Of a stretch of 64,000 nt of DNA, positions 33,160 through 44,871 are shown in pieces. A program made the translations under genes and the position numbers. The stretch comes from Neofusicoccum parvum. Its lineage: Eukaryota > Ascomycota > Dothideomycetes > Botryosphaeriales > Botryosphaeriaceae. The stretch covers positions 1,798,001 through 1,862,000 of the forward strand of contig CP087213.1 of the NCBI GenBank assembly GCA_020912385.1. The letters are read 5' to 3'. Positions within the stretch are counted from its first letter, which is position 1. Each line of letters opens with the position of its first letter. Under the pieces are notes generated by a model that had not been told where the DNA came from, did no database searches, and worked only from the letters and a program-made list of their open reading frames with translations.

Positions 33160-35657
33160 TTAGCCACTACCCCTCTCCCTCACAATCGCCCTCGCCCTCT
33201 GCCTCTCCGCCCGATCCAGCACCCACGTAAAGCTCATAACGCCCTCATCCGCCTCCGCCTCCACCTCCGCCCACTCATCCTCCTCCATATTCATAACCAT
33301 CGTCAGCTGCGTGCACCTCTGGAACGCATCGCGCAGGGCATACTTTCCACCCGCAGCCACGGCGGCCGACACGACGCCGGCGACGTCGCGCTCGAGGCGG
33401 ACGGCGCCGAGCTCGTTGACGCGGCCGTAGTAGGCCCAGATGCGCTTCTCGAGCGCCTTGCTCAGGTACGAGACGCTGGCGGCGAGCAGGCGCTCGAAGT
33501 TGTGCTCGGTCAGGATGCGCTTGATGGGGCGGGTCAGCGCCGACCAGGCGCGGTCGAAGCGCGCGCGCACCAGGTCGTCGACCGCGTTGGCCGCCTCGCC
33601 GGCCGTGGTCGACGTCGTCGACGCGAGCGTCGGGTCCTGGACTGCCGCCTCGTCCGCCCGCTGCTTGAGCGTCTCCAGCTCGTCGCCCGAAAGCGTGTAG
33701 TCGATGTCGCGGAAGGCGTCGGCGAGGATGGGCCGCGTGCGTGGCTTCATCACTTGGTGGAAGGCGACGCTGATGCCGTCGGCGATCAGCTCTGACGTTT
33801 TGGCTTCGAAGCTGTGCTCCATGGTCTTGAGGGAGTTTTCGACAAAGACGGCGTCGTGGCCGAAGGGGAAGGTGTCGCTGAGAGGGCTGTGGTGGCTGTT
33901 GGCGGTGGAGTCGCTGGGTTGACTGCCAATGTGGGATATCACGATGCGTTTAATGTAGTCGTTGGCTACGTCAAGGTTGTTGAGCAAGACGAAGAAAGCG
34001 ATGATCTTGTCCTCAGGGGGAAGACCGCCTTGGATCGCGGCTTTGGGGTAGACGTCGTCTCGCATTTTCCGTTGGATCATGCCCACGAAGTCCGATCCCA
34101 AGACTCGGCCGACAGTCGGCACAACGCTAGAAACGACACCGCGTTGTGAGGTTGCAAGAGAGCGCTGAAGGACCTGGTTGACAATATACATTACGTCGTC
34201 GACAGCTGACGTGACGAAAGGCGGGCTGGATCCCAAGGGTCTGTTGGGGTTCAGAGACAAATCTGAGGGGGCTTCGTCCAGTTGGAAAGCCTTTTCTACT
34301 GATCGGCGGAAGAAGAAAGTAGCCATGATGTTGTATGGCTCTAGCAAATGACCAGAAACCTTCTTTGACAGGTTGCTGGTTGAAAGGAAGTCGGGTATAG
34401 TCAAGGGTTGCTCGTTACCGTCAGGAACGTCGGATTCATGAGGCTACAGATTCTCAGTTGGAACAGAAACCTAATCACTGCACTGCAATTACTTACGGCT
34501 GTCTTCGTGGCGAGGAATCTAGTGTACAGGGACCAGCGTCCAAGCATTATTGCCGTCTCGTTCAGCAGGCCGTCGACCTCCTTCATGTCTACTCCCTCAT
34601 CCTCGCTCGCTCGTCCAGTAAGCCTGTCTCTCTGGGCAGGCGAGGCCGAGCGGGGGGTCCCACCACTCGGCACGGGCAGGAAGCTTTGGACAAGGAAAGA
34701 AAAGGCGTATGATTTTATGTCGGTCAACTTTCTGTCAATGTTGCGCTCATCTCGCCATGTATCCAAGATGATGCCACCCTGAACATCAGCCTCCATCTGG
34801 AGACGCTCTATTACCTTGCCCATCATGCCGGATCCGTAGTGGCGCTCTACGAGCGGCTCGTGACCGCCGACAATCTGGGCAATGTGCTCAAACAACTTTG
34901 TCAAGGCATTTGCGTAGAAGAAGCCCTCCTTGCTGCCTGCCGCAGTATTGAGATTCGTGCGGGCTCTAGACGAGACGCCGTGACAAACGTAGCGGCCGTA
35001 GGCATCCAGGCCGACGTCGGACCTACCGATCAGGGGGAATAGCTTGAAGAATCGCGTGACGGCGGTGCCATCGCCCTCCTTCGCAGCCTTCTCGAACTCG
35101 CGCAGGAACAGGCCACACAGCGATTCGGCGGCGTTTTCCAGGGTTACACGTGGCGGATCAGGCACCTCTGCAGTCGGCACAATTTCCTCAGCGAAGCTTC
35201 CGTTGACAACGTCAGGCGGGATTTTGGAGGCGCGGCTGAGGTAGGTCGCAGCCGTCTCCCAGTCCTGGGGCGCGCCCATGGAGCCATGCACGCCCAGCAC
35301 ACACGCCTTCAGCTCGGCAACCTGCTCGACGACCTCCAGCGTGGCTCTCACATTCGATTGCTCATTGTCCAGGCGCGTCACGGCGCTCGAAATGCGATTG
35401 GCGGTGGACGCGGCGTCGGAGAGCATGCCATTGCTGATTGCGCGCGTGTTGACGACCTGGGAGCCGAGATGGGCGCGGAGGAGGTCGAGGCGGCCGAGCT
35501 CGCGCGAGAGGTCTTCCTGCGACGCGATCAGGTCGTTGAGACGGGCGGTGACGTGGGCTTCCTGCTGGTTGAGGTGGGCGAGCGTGGCCTGGATGTCGGC
35601 GACCGAGGCGGCCTTGTAGATGTCATGGTGGTGGTGGTCGGGCGCGCGGTCGTCCAT
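33160..35657 (-). CDS. cog4: Conserved oligomeric Golgi complex subunit 4
   Basis: A lobe A subunit of the COG tether for retrograde vesicles within the Golgi. Exons 35657-34497 and 34443-33160, with a 53-nt GTAAGT..TAG intron, give 814 aa (human COG4 785). The N-terminal third is a coiled-coil/helical rod (ADIQATLAHLNQQEAHV and onward). The COG4 signature lies in the middle (SSRARTNL..., GSGMMGKVIERLQMEAD, RWSLYTRFLATKTA). The second exon has the near-invariant ATFFFRRSVEKAFQLDE. The splice joins ...FLATKTA to PHESDVPDG in frame; the apparent ATG at the second open frame is not the real start. The start codon is the ATG at 35657 followed by a short His run. It is divergent from the NIPA gene. 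Confidence 0.94.
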
Positions 35658-36413
35658 GGCAGCGGCCTCGTTGCTGTGGGGAAGCAGGGCAGGGCCGGGC
35701 AGGGCAGGCCAGGTGTTGCGCTGGCAGCGGTGATGAAATCGCTTGGCTCCCAGCCGCGGTCGACCCCGGACCCTGGGAGTGCGGCTTGCGGACCAGCCTC
35801 GCGCATCATCGAGCCCAGCAGGCAAGGCGCCCGGCACGCCGGCACTCCCAGACCTGGTTCTCACCCTCGCACTGCCCTGAACATCGAACAATCTCGCCTG
35901 CCCGGAGATCAGCTTCACCTCCCAAAAGCTGCCTCCGTCCACTCTCGAACGACCCCTCACGCGCTGAGGTCTACGTCTCCGCCTGCTGCGCCACGACGCC
36001 TCCCCGCGAACCGCCGACAGCCTCGACCCTCCGCAAGCGCCCGCGACGCCGCACATATCTCCGCGCCTGCCCACCATTGCGCTCTCTGCAGCCCGCCTGC
36101 TCCGCCGCCGACTGCCCTCGCCGTCTCCTGCTCGAGTCTGCCTCCGTGTTGCGCAAGTCTCACGCACCCGCGCGCCCGTCGTCACACCCACCCGCCGCCA
36201 CGCCCGCCCGCGGGAAACACCGCCGAATACGAGACAAACATAAACATTTGCTGAGACACCACCTCCGCCCTATGCCGCCGCCAAGATTATAGATCCGAGT
36301 CTTCTTTCGAGTATTCCCTTGATGCGCTTCACGCCCACATGAGCGCGTAAATTTATACTATATTCACACACGAGACCGACCGCCGCCGAACTCCGCCCAC
36401 TCTCCCGGCCGCC
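35658..36413. promoter_or_regulatory. Divergent promoter, cog4 / NIPA-type transporter
   Basis: 756 bp between divergent start codons. It is C-rich on the plus strand in the second half. A TATA-like stretch (TTTATACTATATTC) lies at about 36351-36364, some 50 bp upstream of the transporter ATG. Long open frames here are composition artefacts. Confidence 0.5.
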
Positions 36414-38853
36414 ATGGATGTTGCCGGAGATGCCCTGCTGGCGAGCCACGAGCTCTATGCACGCAGCGGAGTATCAACTGGCGATTCTTCCGAAAAGCCC
36501 GCGGTCTACAAGGTTGTCGGCATAATATTGGCCCTGTCTTCTGGCCTGTTCATCGGAGTGTCCTTCGTGATCAAGAAGAAGGGTCTGTTGTCAGCGAACG
36601 AGAAATACAGCGAGGAGGCCGGCGAGGGCTATGGCTACCTCAAGAACTGGATGTGGTGGACCGGCATGACCCTCATGATCATCGGCGAGGTCTGCAATTT
36701 CGTGGCCTATGCCTTCGTCGATGCTATTCTGGTCACTCCCATGGGCGCCTTGTCCGTCGTGGTGACCGCTATCCTGTCGGCCATATTCCTCAAGGAGCGC
36801 CTGAGTTTTGTCGGAAAGGTTGGTTGCTTCTTGTGCATTGTTGGCTCTGTGATTATTGTCATCAATGCGCCGGAACAGTCCTCCGTCTCGACTATTCAGG
36901 AAATGAAGAAGCTCGTCGTCACTCCCGGCTTCCTGTCATATACGGGTGTCGTCATTTTGATATCCCTGTTCCTTGCGTTCTGGGTGGCGCCCAGATATGC
37001 AAAGAAGTCGATGATGGTCTACATCAGTATTTGCAGTATGATCGGAGGATTGAGCGTTGTTGCGACTCAGGGGTTGGGATCTGCAATTCTGGCGCAAATC
37101 CGTGGAGTAGCACAGTTCAACCAGTGGTTTCTTTACGTCGTTCTGGTATTTGTTATTGCTACTCTGTTGACTGAGATTATCTATCTCAATGTAAGTGTTC
37201 ACGGGATATGCGCTGCTTCTTTCGCTAACAGAAATATAATAGAAAGCCCTGAATATCTTCAACGCCGCGCTGGTCACGCCGACGTATTATGTCTTCTTCA
37301 CCAGTGCCACCATCGTCACGTCGGCCATCCTTTTCCAAGGCTTCAAGGGCACCGGCACGACTATCTCCACAGTGGTGATGGGGTTCTTGGTGATTTGCTC
37401 CGGCGTCGTGCTGCTACAGCTGTCCAAGTCCGCCAAAGATGTTCCGGACGCTGCGGTCTTCAAGGGTGATCTTGATCAAGTCCGCACCGTTGCTGAACAA
37501 GAGGAGCCGGAGTACGAACCAAGAGCCGATACTCTTCGCGGTGGTGCCGCAATTCTCCGCACTTTCTCGATGGCACGACAGAGAAGGGAGGCTGAGGAAG
37601 CAAAGACCCTTGCTTCCGTGAACATGGAGCCCATAGGAGAAAACGAATCAGTGGAATGGGACGGTCTACGCAGGCGCAAGACAGTCCTGTCGAACGACAC
37701 ATCGGGCCCCCGACGCGCCAAGACGATCCATCCGCCCTTGGGCATGTCCCATTTCCCAGATTCTGATTCCGACCACGATAGGAATAGTGATGATGATGTC
37801 CACCCCGGATTCTTCTCGAGATTATCATCTCGCCATGGTCGCACCAAGAGACGGCCGTCTTACATGTCCCATGCATCTCATAGTACAACGCATCCTGTTC
37901 CTTTGGAATCGATTGATGTCCCTACCAAGTCCGCTTCTATTTCTTCTTCAAATTCACGAGGGCGCCCTCCACCCCCCTCCTCCATCATTGCCCAGGATTT
38001 CGCTTCGGACGGGGCTGGAGAACCTCATATCTACGGCCTACCGCCTGGTCTTCGCGTCGAAGGTCACGACGACACATCCTACCACGCGCCTCCAGGCTCA
38101 TCTTCCAGCGGCATCCACTGGGCCTCCAATATCGACGAGCGCGTCAGATCCCCAGGCAGCACGCTCACGCCGCCAGCACCTCCTCCACATGCCTCGGGCT
38201 CATCCTCCTCCAACAAACGCCAATTCTCTTTCACCAACGTCTTCACCCGCGCCTCTCGCTCCGACTCCACCGGCAGCAACGACCTCCGGCCCGTGAGCGC
38301 GCGCTCCGGCCTCAGCTTCGCGCACCGCAAGCCCGCCGCCGCCACCACGACCTCGCCCTCGGAGACGGAAGAAGAGCGCCTCGGCCTGGTCAAAGGCGAC
38401 AGCCGCTTCGACAACGACAACGACAGCGCGCAGCCATCGGGCGCGTCGTCGCACCTGCCGCGCATCTCGTCGGACAGCGACACGGACGGCGACGCCTTCT
38501 ACGGCCGCTACGGCTCGCCGCCCACCTACTCGGACCTGAAGGACGACGTCGAGGACCCGGAGCTGGGCGTGCTGAGCGACGAGGAGCGCTGGACCGTGCC
38601 CATGCCGTCGGGCATCCGTGGCACCGGCCCGACCAGCGGCGGCAGCGCCGGCCACAGCCGCAACCTGACGGGCGGCGGCTTGGGCTCGGCGCCCGTCGAC
38701 GTGAGGATTCCGTCGCCGGGCGTGCCGTCCGGGCCCGGCGTGGGGAGCAGCAGGGGCCAGGAGTTGGGGAGCCCGGGCAGGGGCGGGTACGCGCATGCGA
38801 GGAATACGAGCGATAGCTCAGATGATTTCATGGAGGCGGTTAGGAAGTTGTAA
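36414..38853 (+). CDS. NIPA-family magnesium transporter with long disordered tail
   Basis: A Mg2+ transporter of the NIPA/DUF803 family within the drug/metabolite transporter fold. Exons 36414-37190 and 37243-38853, with a 52-nt intron, give 795 aa. Nine or so membrane helices occupy about residues 30-340. Conserved blocks include GVSFVIKKKGL, VAYAFVDAILVTPMGALSVVV, FLKERL and NAALVTPTYYVFFTSATI, the last rebuilt across the intron. From about 345 to the end the protein is cytosolic, Ser/Pro/Asp-rich and low complexity, with many Ser-Asp and Arg-Ser sites that suggest regulation by phosphorylation. The tail makes it about twice the length of human NIPA2 (360 aa). Long tails are common in fungal members. 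The start ATG sits in a good CGCCATGG context. Confidence 0.92.
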
Positions 38854-39038
38854 GTCAGCGAGCGAGTAAGCGTGTCGTGTTGTTTAGCGGGGAGTTGGTG
38901 GGTGTGGTTCTTGAGCGAGTTGAATCGATGTCATGATTACGCATGAGTAGATGGCATGAACACATTGGCTGTTTGCTTTAATGTGTGTTGTTGTAGTTGA
39001 TGATGTCGCGTTGTTGGTGGTTGTAAGATGAAGTGGTG

Positions 39039-39081
39039 CTTTCCTCTTTCTTCTTTTTCCTTTTTCTTTTCTTTTTTTCTT
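39039..39081. repeat. Polypyrimidine tract (CT-rich)
   Basis: A run of C and T on the plus strand, mainly T, in the 3' flank of the NIPA gene. Low-complexity sequence. Confidence 0.7.
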
Positions 39082-39731
39082 AAGAATACTTGTATGGCGA
39101 AGGTTAGCTTTGGACACGGGAAAGCAAAAAGGGCACAGGCGTGGGAAACGGGCAATCGGTCTCTTGGTTCTTGGTTGTTGCTATATAGCTCGGGTATATG
39201 TATATACACAAGTGAGAAGGCGAAGCAGCGTTCGCCACCGCTAGAGAAATATAAACGGCTTCAAAACGAGATTAAATCTACGCAGTCTAATCTAAAGTGA
39301 AGAAGGCAGAGGTCCAAATGCAAATGTGAGGTAAAAGAAGTACCAAACCCATCCGGATTAATGCTTTGACTATCTGTGTGAACTTGTTGCAACACTTTAT
39401 GGACAGGCGTCGTATACTACAGAGCAGAGGTAACGATAAGATACAGGAGCCTTATTCTCGGTGGTATAGTTACAGACAATATTTATTGTTTGCCAGGATC
39501 CTTTATTATCGGAAATATCAAAAGGCTGGATATGGTCTATCGGCCTTCACGAAGACTAGCTCTTTAGCTATCGTAAAGCTATACTAGCTGCTGTTTCTTT
39601 TCAGTCTCTCATTATTTCACCGTACCATCACAGACAAAAAGAGGTTTCGTATTAGGAACAAGATAGTAATATGAGCCATATCCGGGCTGGTTTCGCGAAA
39701 CAGAGCTCCGTCCTTGAGACTCCCGCAATTG

Positions 39732-39748
39732 TTTTTTTTTTTTTTTTT
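39732..39748. repeat. Homopolymer T17
   Basis: Seventeen consecutive T bases within the A+T-rich intergenic region. It could be a poly(A) relic of a retroposed copy read on the minus strand, but no adjacent element is recognised. Confidence 0.8.
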
Positions 39749-40477
39749 GAAAGCACAGCTCGAGGACGCTGCGATATTATCAACCTCGTCGACACGGTTG
39801 ACAACGCCCCTGGGGTTAATGATGGGTAAGGTACTGAGCAAAAGCAACATTCAGCCAGAACAGCATCATTTGGCATACCGACCGCAAGAATTGCCCTGTC
39901 GTTAGCTAGACTCGGTCTAAACTTCGTTGAGAAAACGTTCAAAACCTTTGTATCAGTGAATCATAGTCCTAGTGCAAGTGTGATAGTCAGATGTTTGCAG
40001 CAGGGAGAGTACCGCCTGTAAGCATGCTTGCGATGTTTGAATAAGGGCAAGTAGAAAGAAAGAAAGGATCCTCATTGTTGCGTAAATAAACAATTGCAGT
40101 CAATTTTCCTCCCGGGACTAGACAGTCTCCAGGTATGTTGATCCCTTCCCCTCGGAAATGACGTATGGGTGTTTTCAACACCCTTCTTTTTTTTTTCTTG
40201 GTAATTTTCGCGCAAGGGTTGCAGTTCGATCCACACAGCAAGGTTCTTAATCCATCCTTTTCCCTTAGTTAGATAGGAGTACTTATTTCTCATCCCCGCT
40301 GGCAAGGATTCTTTCAGACAGTAGCAACCTACACAATACAAGGTATTCGGCTACGATACTGGCAAAAAGCAGACCCTACCCTTTTCCTTTGTACCCAAAT
40401 AACGCCGTTCCCAGATTTTGACCGACTTGGGCCCATGGTCCCGAAGACATCTCTTTCCGCTGCTTCTCCGTCTAGAC

Positions 40478-43400
40478 TTAGAGCGCCCTCACCCGCCTGA
40501 AGAACGGGTTCCGCATCAACTCCTCGTTCCCCTTGACCAACTCCCTCATCTTCGCCACCTGCTCCTCCTTACTCTCCAACCCTTCCTTCGCGCACTCCTC
40601 CTTCCACCGCAGCAGCACCTCCTTGAGCATCCTGCTCCCATCCTCGACGTCCTCCTTGCTCGTCTCGCCCAAGCCCTGCGCATCCAGGTCCTCATGCTTG
40701 CCCGAGAAGTCCTCGAGCTCGTCGGCCTTGCGCTTGGCCATGTTGACGACCTTCTGGGGAAAGCGCACTAGCTCCGCGACGTGGATGCCGAACGACTGGT
40801 CGCACACGCCAGGCTCGACCTTGTACAGCAGCGTGACCTCGCGCCGCTTCTCGGTCGGAGCGACGTCGTCATCGTCGGCCATGGCCGTGTCCTCGGTGGT
40901 GCTGCGCTCGCCGATGTGCGCGACGACGTGCAGGTTCTGGACTTGCGGGTAGGTGTCGACGAGGGCGGTCAGCTCGTGGAAGTGGGTTGCGAACGCGGCG
41001 AACGCGCCGATCTCGCGCACGATGTGCTCCGAGATGGCCCAGGCGAGGCCGAAGCCGTCGTAGGTGCTGGTGCCGCGGCCAAGTTCATCGATGATGATCA
41101 AGCTCTCGCGCGTGGCGCTCTTGAGAATGTTGGCTGTTTCGAGCATCTCGGCCATGAAGGTCGACACTCCCTTGAGCGTGCTGTCACTGGCGCCCACACG
41201 TGCTAGGATACTATCGAAGATGCAGAGCTCTGCTTCGCTGCAGGGTACGAAGCAGCCCACTTGGGCGAGCAGTGCAATCACACCCATTTGTCGAATGTAG
41301 GTCGACTTACCACCCATGTTCGGGCCGGTGATAATGAGGAATTCGGACTCGCCGCGGACGAGAGCGATATCATTGGTGATGAAAGAGATGTCGTCTTGCA
41401 TCTCCATGCAAGGATGCCGGGCTTCCTTCAAGATGGTGTTACCAGTTCCACGCTCATGCATCTTAGGGCGCACGTAGGCAGTGGGTGCATGGACGGAAAC
41501 GTGGGCGAAGCTAACGATCACGTCCAGATGAGCAAGAATACCGGCAAGCTTCTCGATGACAGGACAGTATGAAGCTAAGGCACGTTAGCCGGAGGGTTTT
41601 GTTCCAACAGTGTGGAAACGACTTACCTGCCACGTTTACCACCTCGTTTACCAGGCCACGCTGTGTTCGGTTGTAGTTCTCTGAGAGCTGATCGAATTCC
41701 CTCCGCAGCTCCGCCAGATTCTCTGTGGTGAAGTAAACTCCGTTCTTTTGGGTAGAGCATTCTTTGTATTGCTTCTTGTTCCGAATACAGCCAGCTTCCT
41801 AGTATGCCATCAGTATTGGTGTGCAATTCTTTATCGTGTTTACTTACGTTACGGGTCAAGCGGAAGCACCATCCATGGACCTTGTGGTTCTCCAGGAACA
41901 ATTTCTTGTCCGTATCCTGGTCGAGGTCATTGCCTACGCGAGTGTGTTCGACCTGCATACTTCTTCGCAGCTTGTCTAGACGCTTGCTGATGCTTCGAAG
42001 ATCATCATCAAATTCCGGCTTGATGATAAACTCGTGGTTATCCAGAGCCTCCAGGTCGACAGTGGTCTCAACCATCTCCTGGAGGTTGCCCAAACTATTG
42101 GAACATTCCTGGAGCCCAGTCAGAACATCTCTTCACGAATAGACTGGATGTGCTTACGTTCAACTTGGCGGTGTACTCCGAATCGAGAGGGTCCTTGTAC
42201 TGCTCATCCATGACACCCTCAAGGGTACCCAAAAACCCCGGAAGGCGAATGGCAACTTGATATGCGCGAACCACATCTTCCAAGTTTGCCATCTTACGCT
42301 GGAACTTCTTTGCAAGCCGGTAGAGATCAGGGATCGACCGCAGATGTTCCTCTTGCATAGTTTGACGCAGTTCAGTGTCCATCACAAAGGCCTCGACCAG
42401 TTGCTGGCGGCGCTCAATTTCCTTGACGTCCATAAGAGGTTGCTTGAGCCACTGTGCGAGGAGTCGGCTACCTAACGGAGTCTTGCAGTGGTTCAGCAGG
42501 CCGTACAAGCTCATAGTCTTAGAGCCATCGCGTGGGCCTGGCATCAAGTTCAAAGCCTTCAGCGCTGCAGCGTCCAGCTTCATGAACTGCGAGAGATCGT
42601 GCTGGTACAGCTGGTATTGACCGAAGTTGGTCTGATCTGACATGACACCCAGGTACCTGATGAGCGCGGCGGCAGCACCCATGGCCAGCTTCAGGTCAGT
42701 CTGTGGCAGGGTACCAGCAGCTCGCTCGTCCCGCAGCAGGCGAGAGAGGTCCTGGTCGATGTCTTTGGTGCCAAAGTCGGTGGAGCCCCTCTCAGAGACA
42801 GCACAGCCACAGTTGTCTGCAATGGTCCGCAATTTAGCCAGCTCAACGTCCTTCTTCGAGCTGTCTGCCTGTATCAAGCACTCCTTGGCACCCAGCTGAA
42901 TGAGCAGCGACTCGAAGTTAGAGTAGAGGTCGTTATCCAGGAATTCGCTGACACCAAGCTCGCGCACACTCGCATCAGCAAAGCAAACGCCGACATGGCG
43001 GGCTTCGGATGCCCTTGCGGTGATCTTGACAGCCAGGATTATAGGAGCAGAGTCGAGCTGGCCACCGAGGTCTTCCTCGACATCCTGCAAATTTCCCGGA
43101 GAAGCCTGCTTGGTAACCTTCCAATTGGACCGGCCAGTAGACTCCCATATCTCTATGCGTTTGCCGAGGCGAAAGAGAGCTTCGCGGAGGAAGTTGCGGA
43201 AGACGGTGACAGAGAGGGTGACGGATTCAAGGCCCGGCTCGCGTCCAAGCTGGCGCAGGACGGAGGTGGTTCTGTAGACCTATCGAGACATAAGCAGAAG
43301 TTGCGGCATTGGCGCACCGGGGGACGCACTGTGCGCGCAATGAAGGTGGCATCGTCGCCGTGCGCAGTGTAGAAGTCGCCGCGGTCGAAGATGCGGACGG

Positions 43401-43485
43401 TGTCGGACTGCTTCTCCGGCAGGCTGCGAAAGAAGCGGATGAAGCCAGGCTCGTCTTCGACCTTGAGCTCGGGACGGGAGGCCAT
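40478..43485 (-). CDS. msh2: DNA mismatch repair protein MSH2
   Basis: A MutS homologue that pairs with MSH6 or MSH3 to recognise mismatches and small loops in the nucleus. Five exons: 43485-43330, 43279-42158, 42108-41848, 41798-41627 and 41574-40478, giving 935 aa (human 934). The N-terminus ([26 protein letters not shown]) is the usual MSH2 start. The Walker A loop GPNMGGKST is at 654-662, followed by [25 protein letters not shown] (Walker B and signature) and ATHFHELT. The splice at ART|VYRTTSV matches the conserved connector. Exon 3/4 rejoins FRLTRN with EAGCIRNKK. The C-terminal helix-turn-helix region with coiled Glu/Lys helices is complete. All key residues look intact. Confidence 0.96.
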
Positions 43486-44871
43486 CTTGATTGACGATGG
43501 GCACGACGGGTGTGGTCAACGGAGCGGGCGCGACAGGACGGGCGTGGCAAGAGCTGCGACACGGCCGGCCGGGATACGCGACGCGCGCCGCGGACGCGTC
43601 TGGCTGGCCGTCATTAACCTCGGTGGCCCGTGCACGTGCGCGCTCAACAGAGCTGGAGCCCGAGCCTAACGCGCAGCTCTCCAGCCACCCGCCGCTTCTT
43701 CCCATCTTTGGTCGCCATGTCGCTGGTGCCTCCGGCGGCGGGACGGGCCTACAACGTCGTATGATTTCCATGCCGGCTGTCTCGACGCTGGTGCCCGAGG
43801 ATCCTCTTGCAGCCAGACCACGGGACGAGGACGCACTGGCACTGGGCCACTTCCTGATCTGGCCGCGCTTCACGCTACAAGCCGCACCTCCACCACCCCC
43901 CAGCTTGTCCAATCCAGCCAAGGCCCCCCGCGGATCCGCATCCCCCCGTAGCATCTCTAACTGAGCCACCGGATGGCGCCGATGTCAAATCTGCATTTTA
44001 CAAATTAACTTTGGCCGCGGTCGCTGCTAACGCTTCACACACTTTCTGAGATCCCGGCCGTGTGAGGCCTCCAAGCCCTCCGCCAGCATTGGATCCGCCC
44101 TCCACACTCTGGCTTGCAAGAGCATGGGAAACAGCCAGGATGCAGGAGTGAAAAGACCAAGAGCGCGAAGCTCGCTCGGCGCTTTCCCCACATCTTGCGA
44201 GATCAACGCGACTGGCATGGCGGTGCAAGAGAATAATGGTTCGGCACGCCGTTTTCTGTCCACCAGCTTAAGGTTATCTCTATCCCCGTTCTAGTTACGT
44301 CCGTACCCCAACTCCACTTGGTTCTTCGTCGCTACGCAATGCCGTTTCAACCTCCCGCCGCACGCCGATCAGTTGCCTGACCCTGACTGTCTCAACCATT
44401 CCATCGCCGTTAGATCTGCAGCCTCATCGGAGAATAAACATGTCACATTAGGGAAACCACCAACCATCTCACATGCCAAGGGCTGGTCGCTCTGGGTTCA
44501 AGGGTTCGTGTTGTCTGGACCTTAGCAGTCCAGGAGTCAGGGCACTTATTCTACTGTAGCTATTCGTCAGCACTAGTGTGTGCGCAATCCTAAGGGAGCC
44601 ACACTCAGCGCGTGGCAACCCCATAGTTCGTCCGTCGGAATGCAGCCGCGGTGCCGGCCAGGGTCAGGCCCTGAACAGCCCTGCCACACTACGCGGGGAG
44701 TGTCAGTCCCGCAATTCCGCTGCTCAAGAGCAAGCTGCAGGAACAGGAGAGAGAAACTAAAGCCCGCCACTCATAAATCATGCATATCCCGTGGCTGACT
44801 CGACTCGTACGAGCCTGCTCGCTTCTTCTCTATCCTTCATCCTCACTCATGGCCTGATTGCACCTGCCACG
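43486..44871. promoter_or_regulatory. Divergent intergenic region, msh2 / rhodopsin-fold gene
   Basis: 1.39 kb between divergent starts. It holds the msh2 promoter on the left. G+C-rich open frames at 43491-43964 (+) and 43280-43969 (-) lack protein-like features and are probably chance. The right part holds the promoter and perhaps an unrecognised 5' exon of the downstream gene. Confidence 0.45.

Larger units (their letters stand above)
38854..40477. other. A+T-rich convergent intergenic region, possible decayed repeat
   Basis: 1.62 kb between two stop codons (NIPA gene + and msh2 -), three or more times longer than most other convergent gaps here (97-592 bp; only the gap at 46373-47695 is comparable). 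The middle (39300-40400) is A+T-rich, with poly-T runs and TA-rich palindromic pieces such as TAGCTATCGTAAAGCTATA near 39563. No open frame encodes a recognisable protein. It may hold a strongly decayed mobile element, but no terminal repeats or coding relic were recognised. Confidence 0.5.

Noticed and set aside
33160..34404. Separate gene starting at 34404
   Set aside because: The apparent start is TTG, and the frame continues upstream through a splice to the rest of COG4.
40200..40245. Possible tRNA B-box-like sequence (GCAGTTCGATCC)
   Set aside because: No matching A box, acceptor stem or cloverleaf could be built around it.
43280..43969. Open frames on both strands upstream of msh2
   Set aside because: The minus frame starts GTG and overlaps the first msh2 exons in another frame. 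Both are low-complexity G+C-driven frames without protein features.
44480..44550. Possible tRNA-like GGTTCAAGGG sequence
   Set aside because: No paired arms fit at tRNA spacing; it is a chance match.
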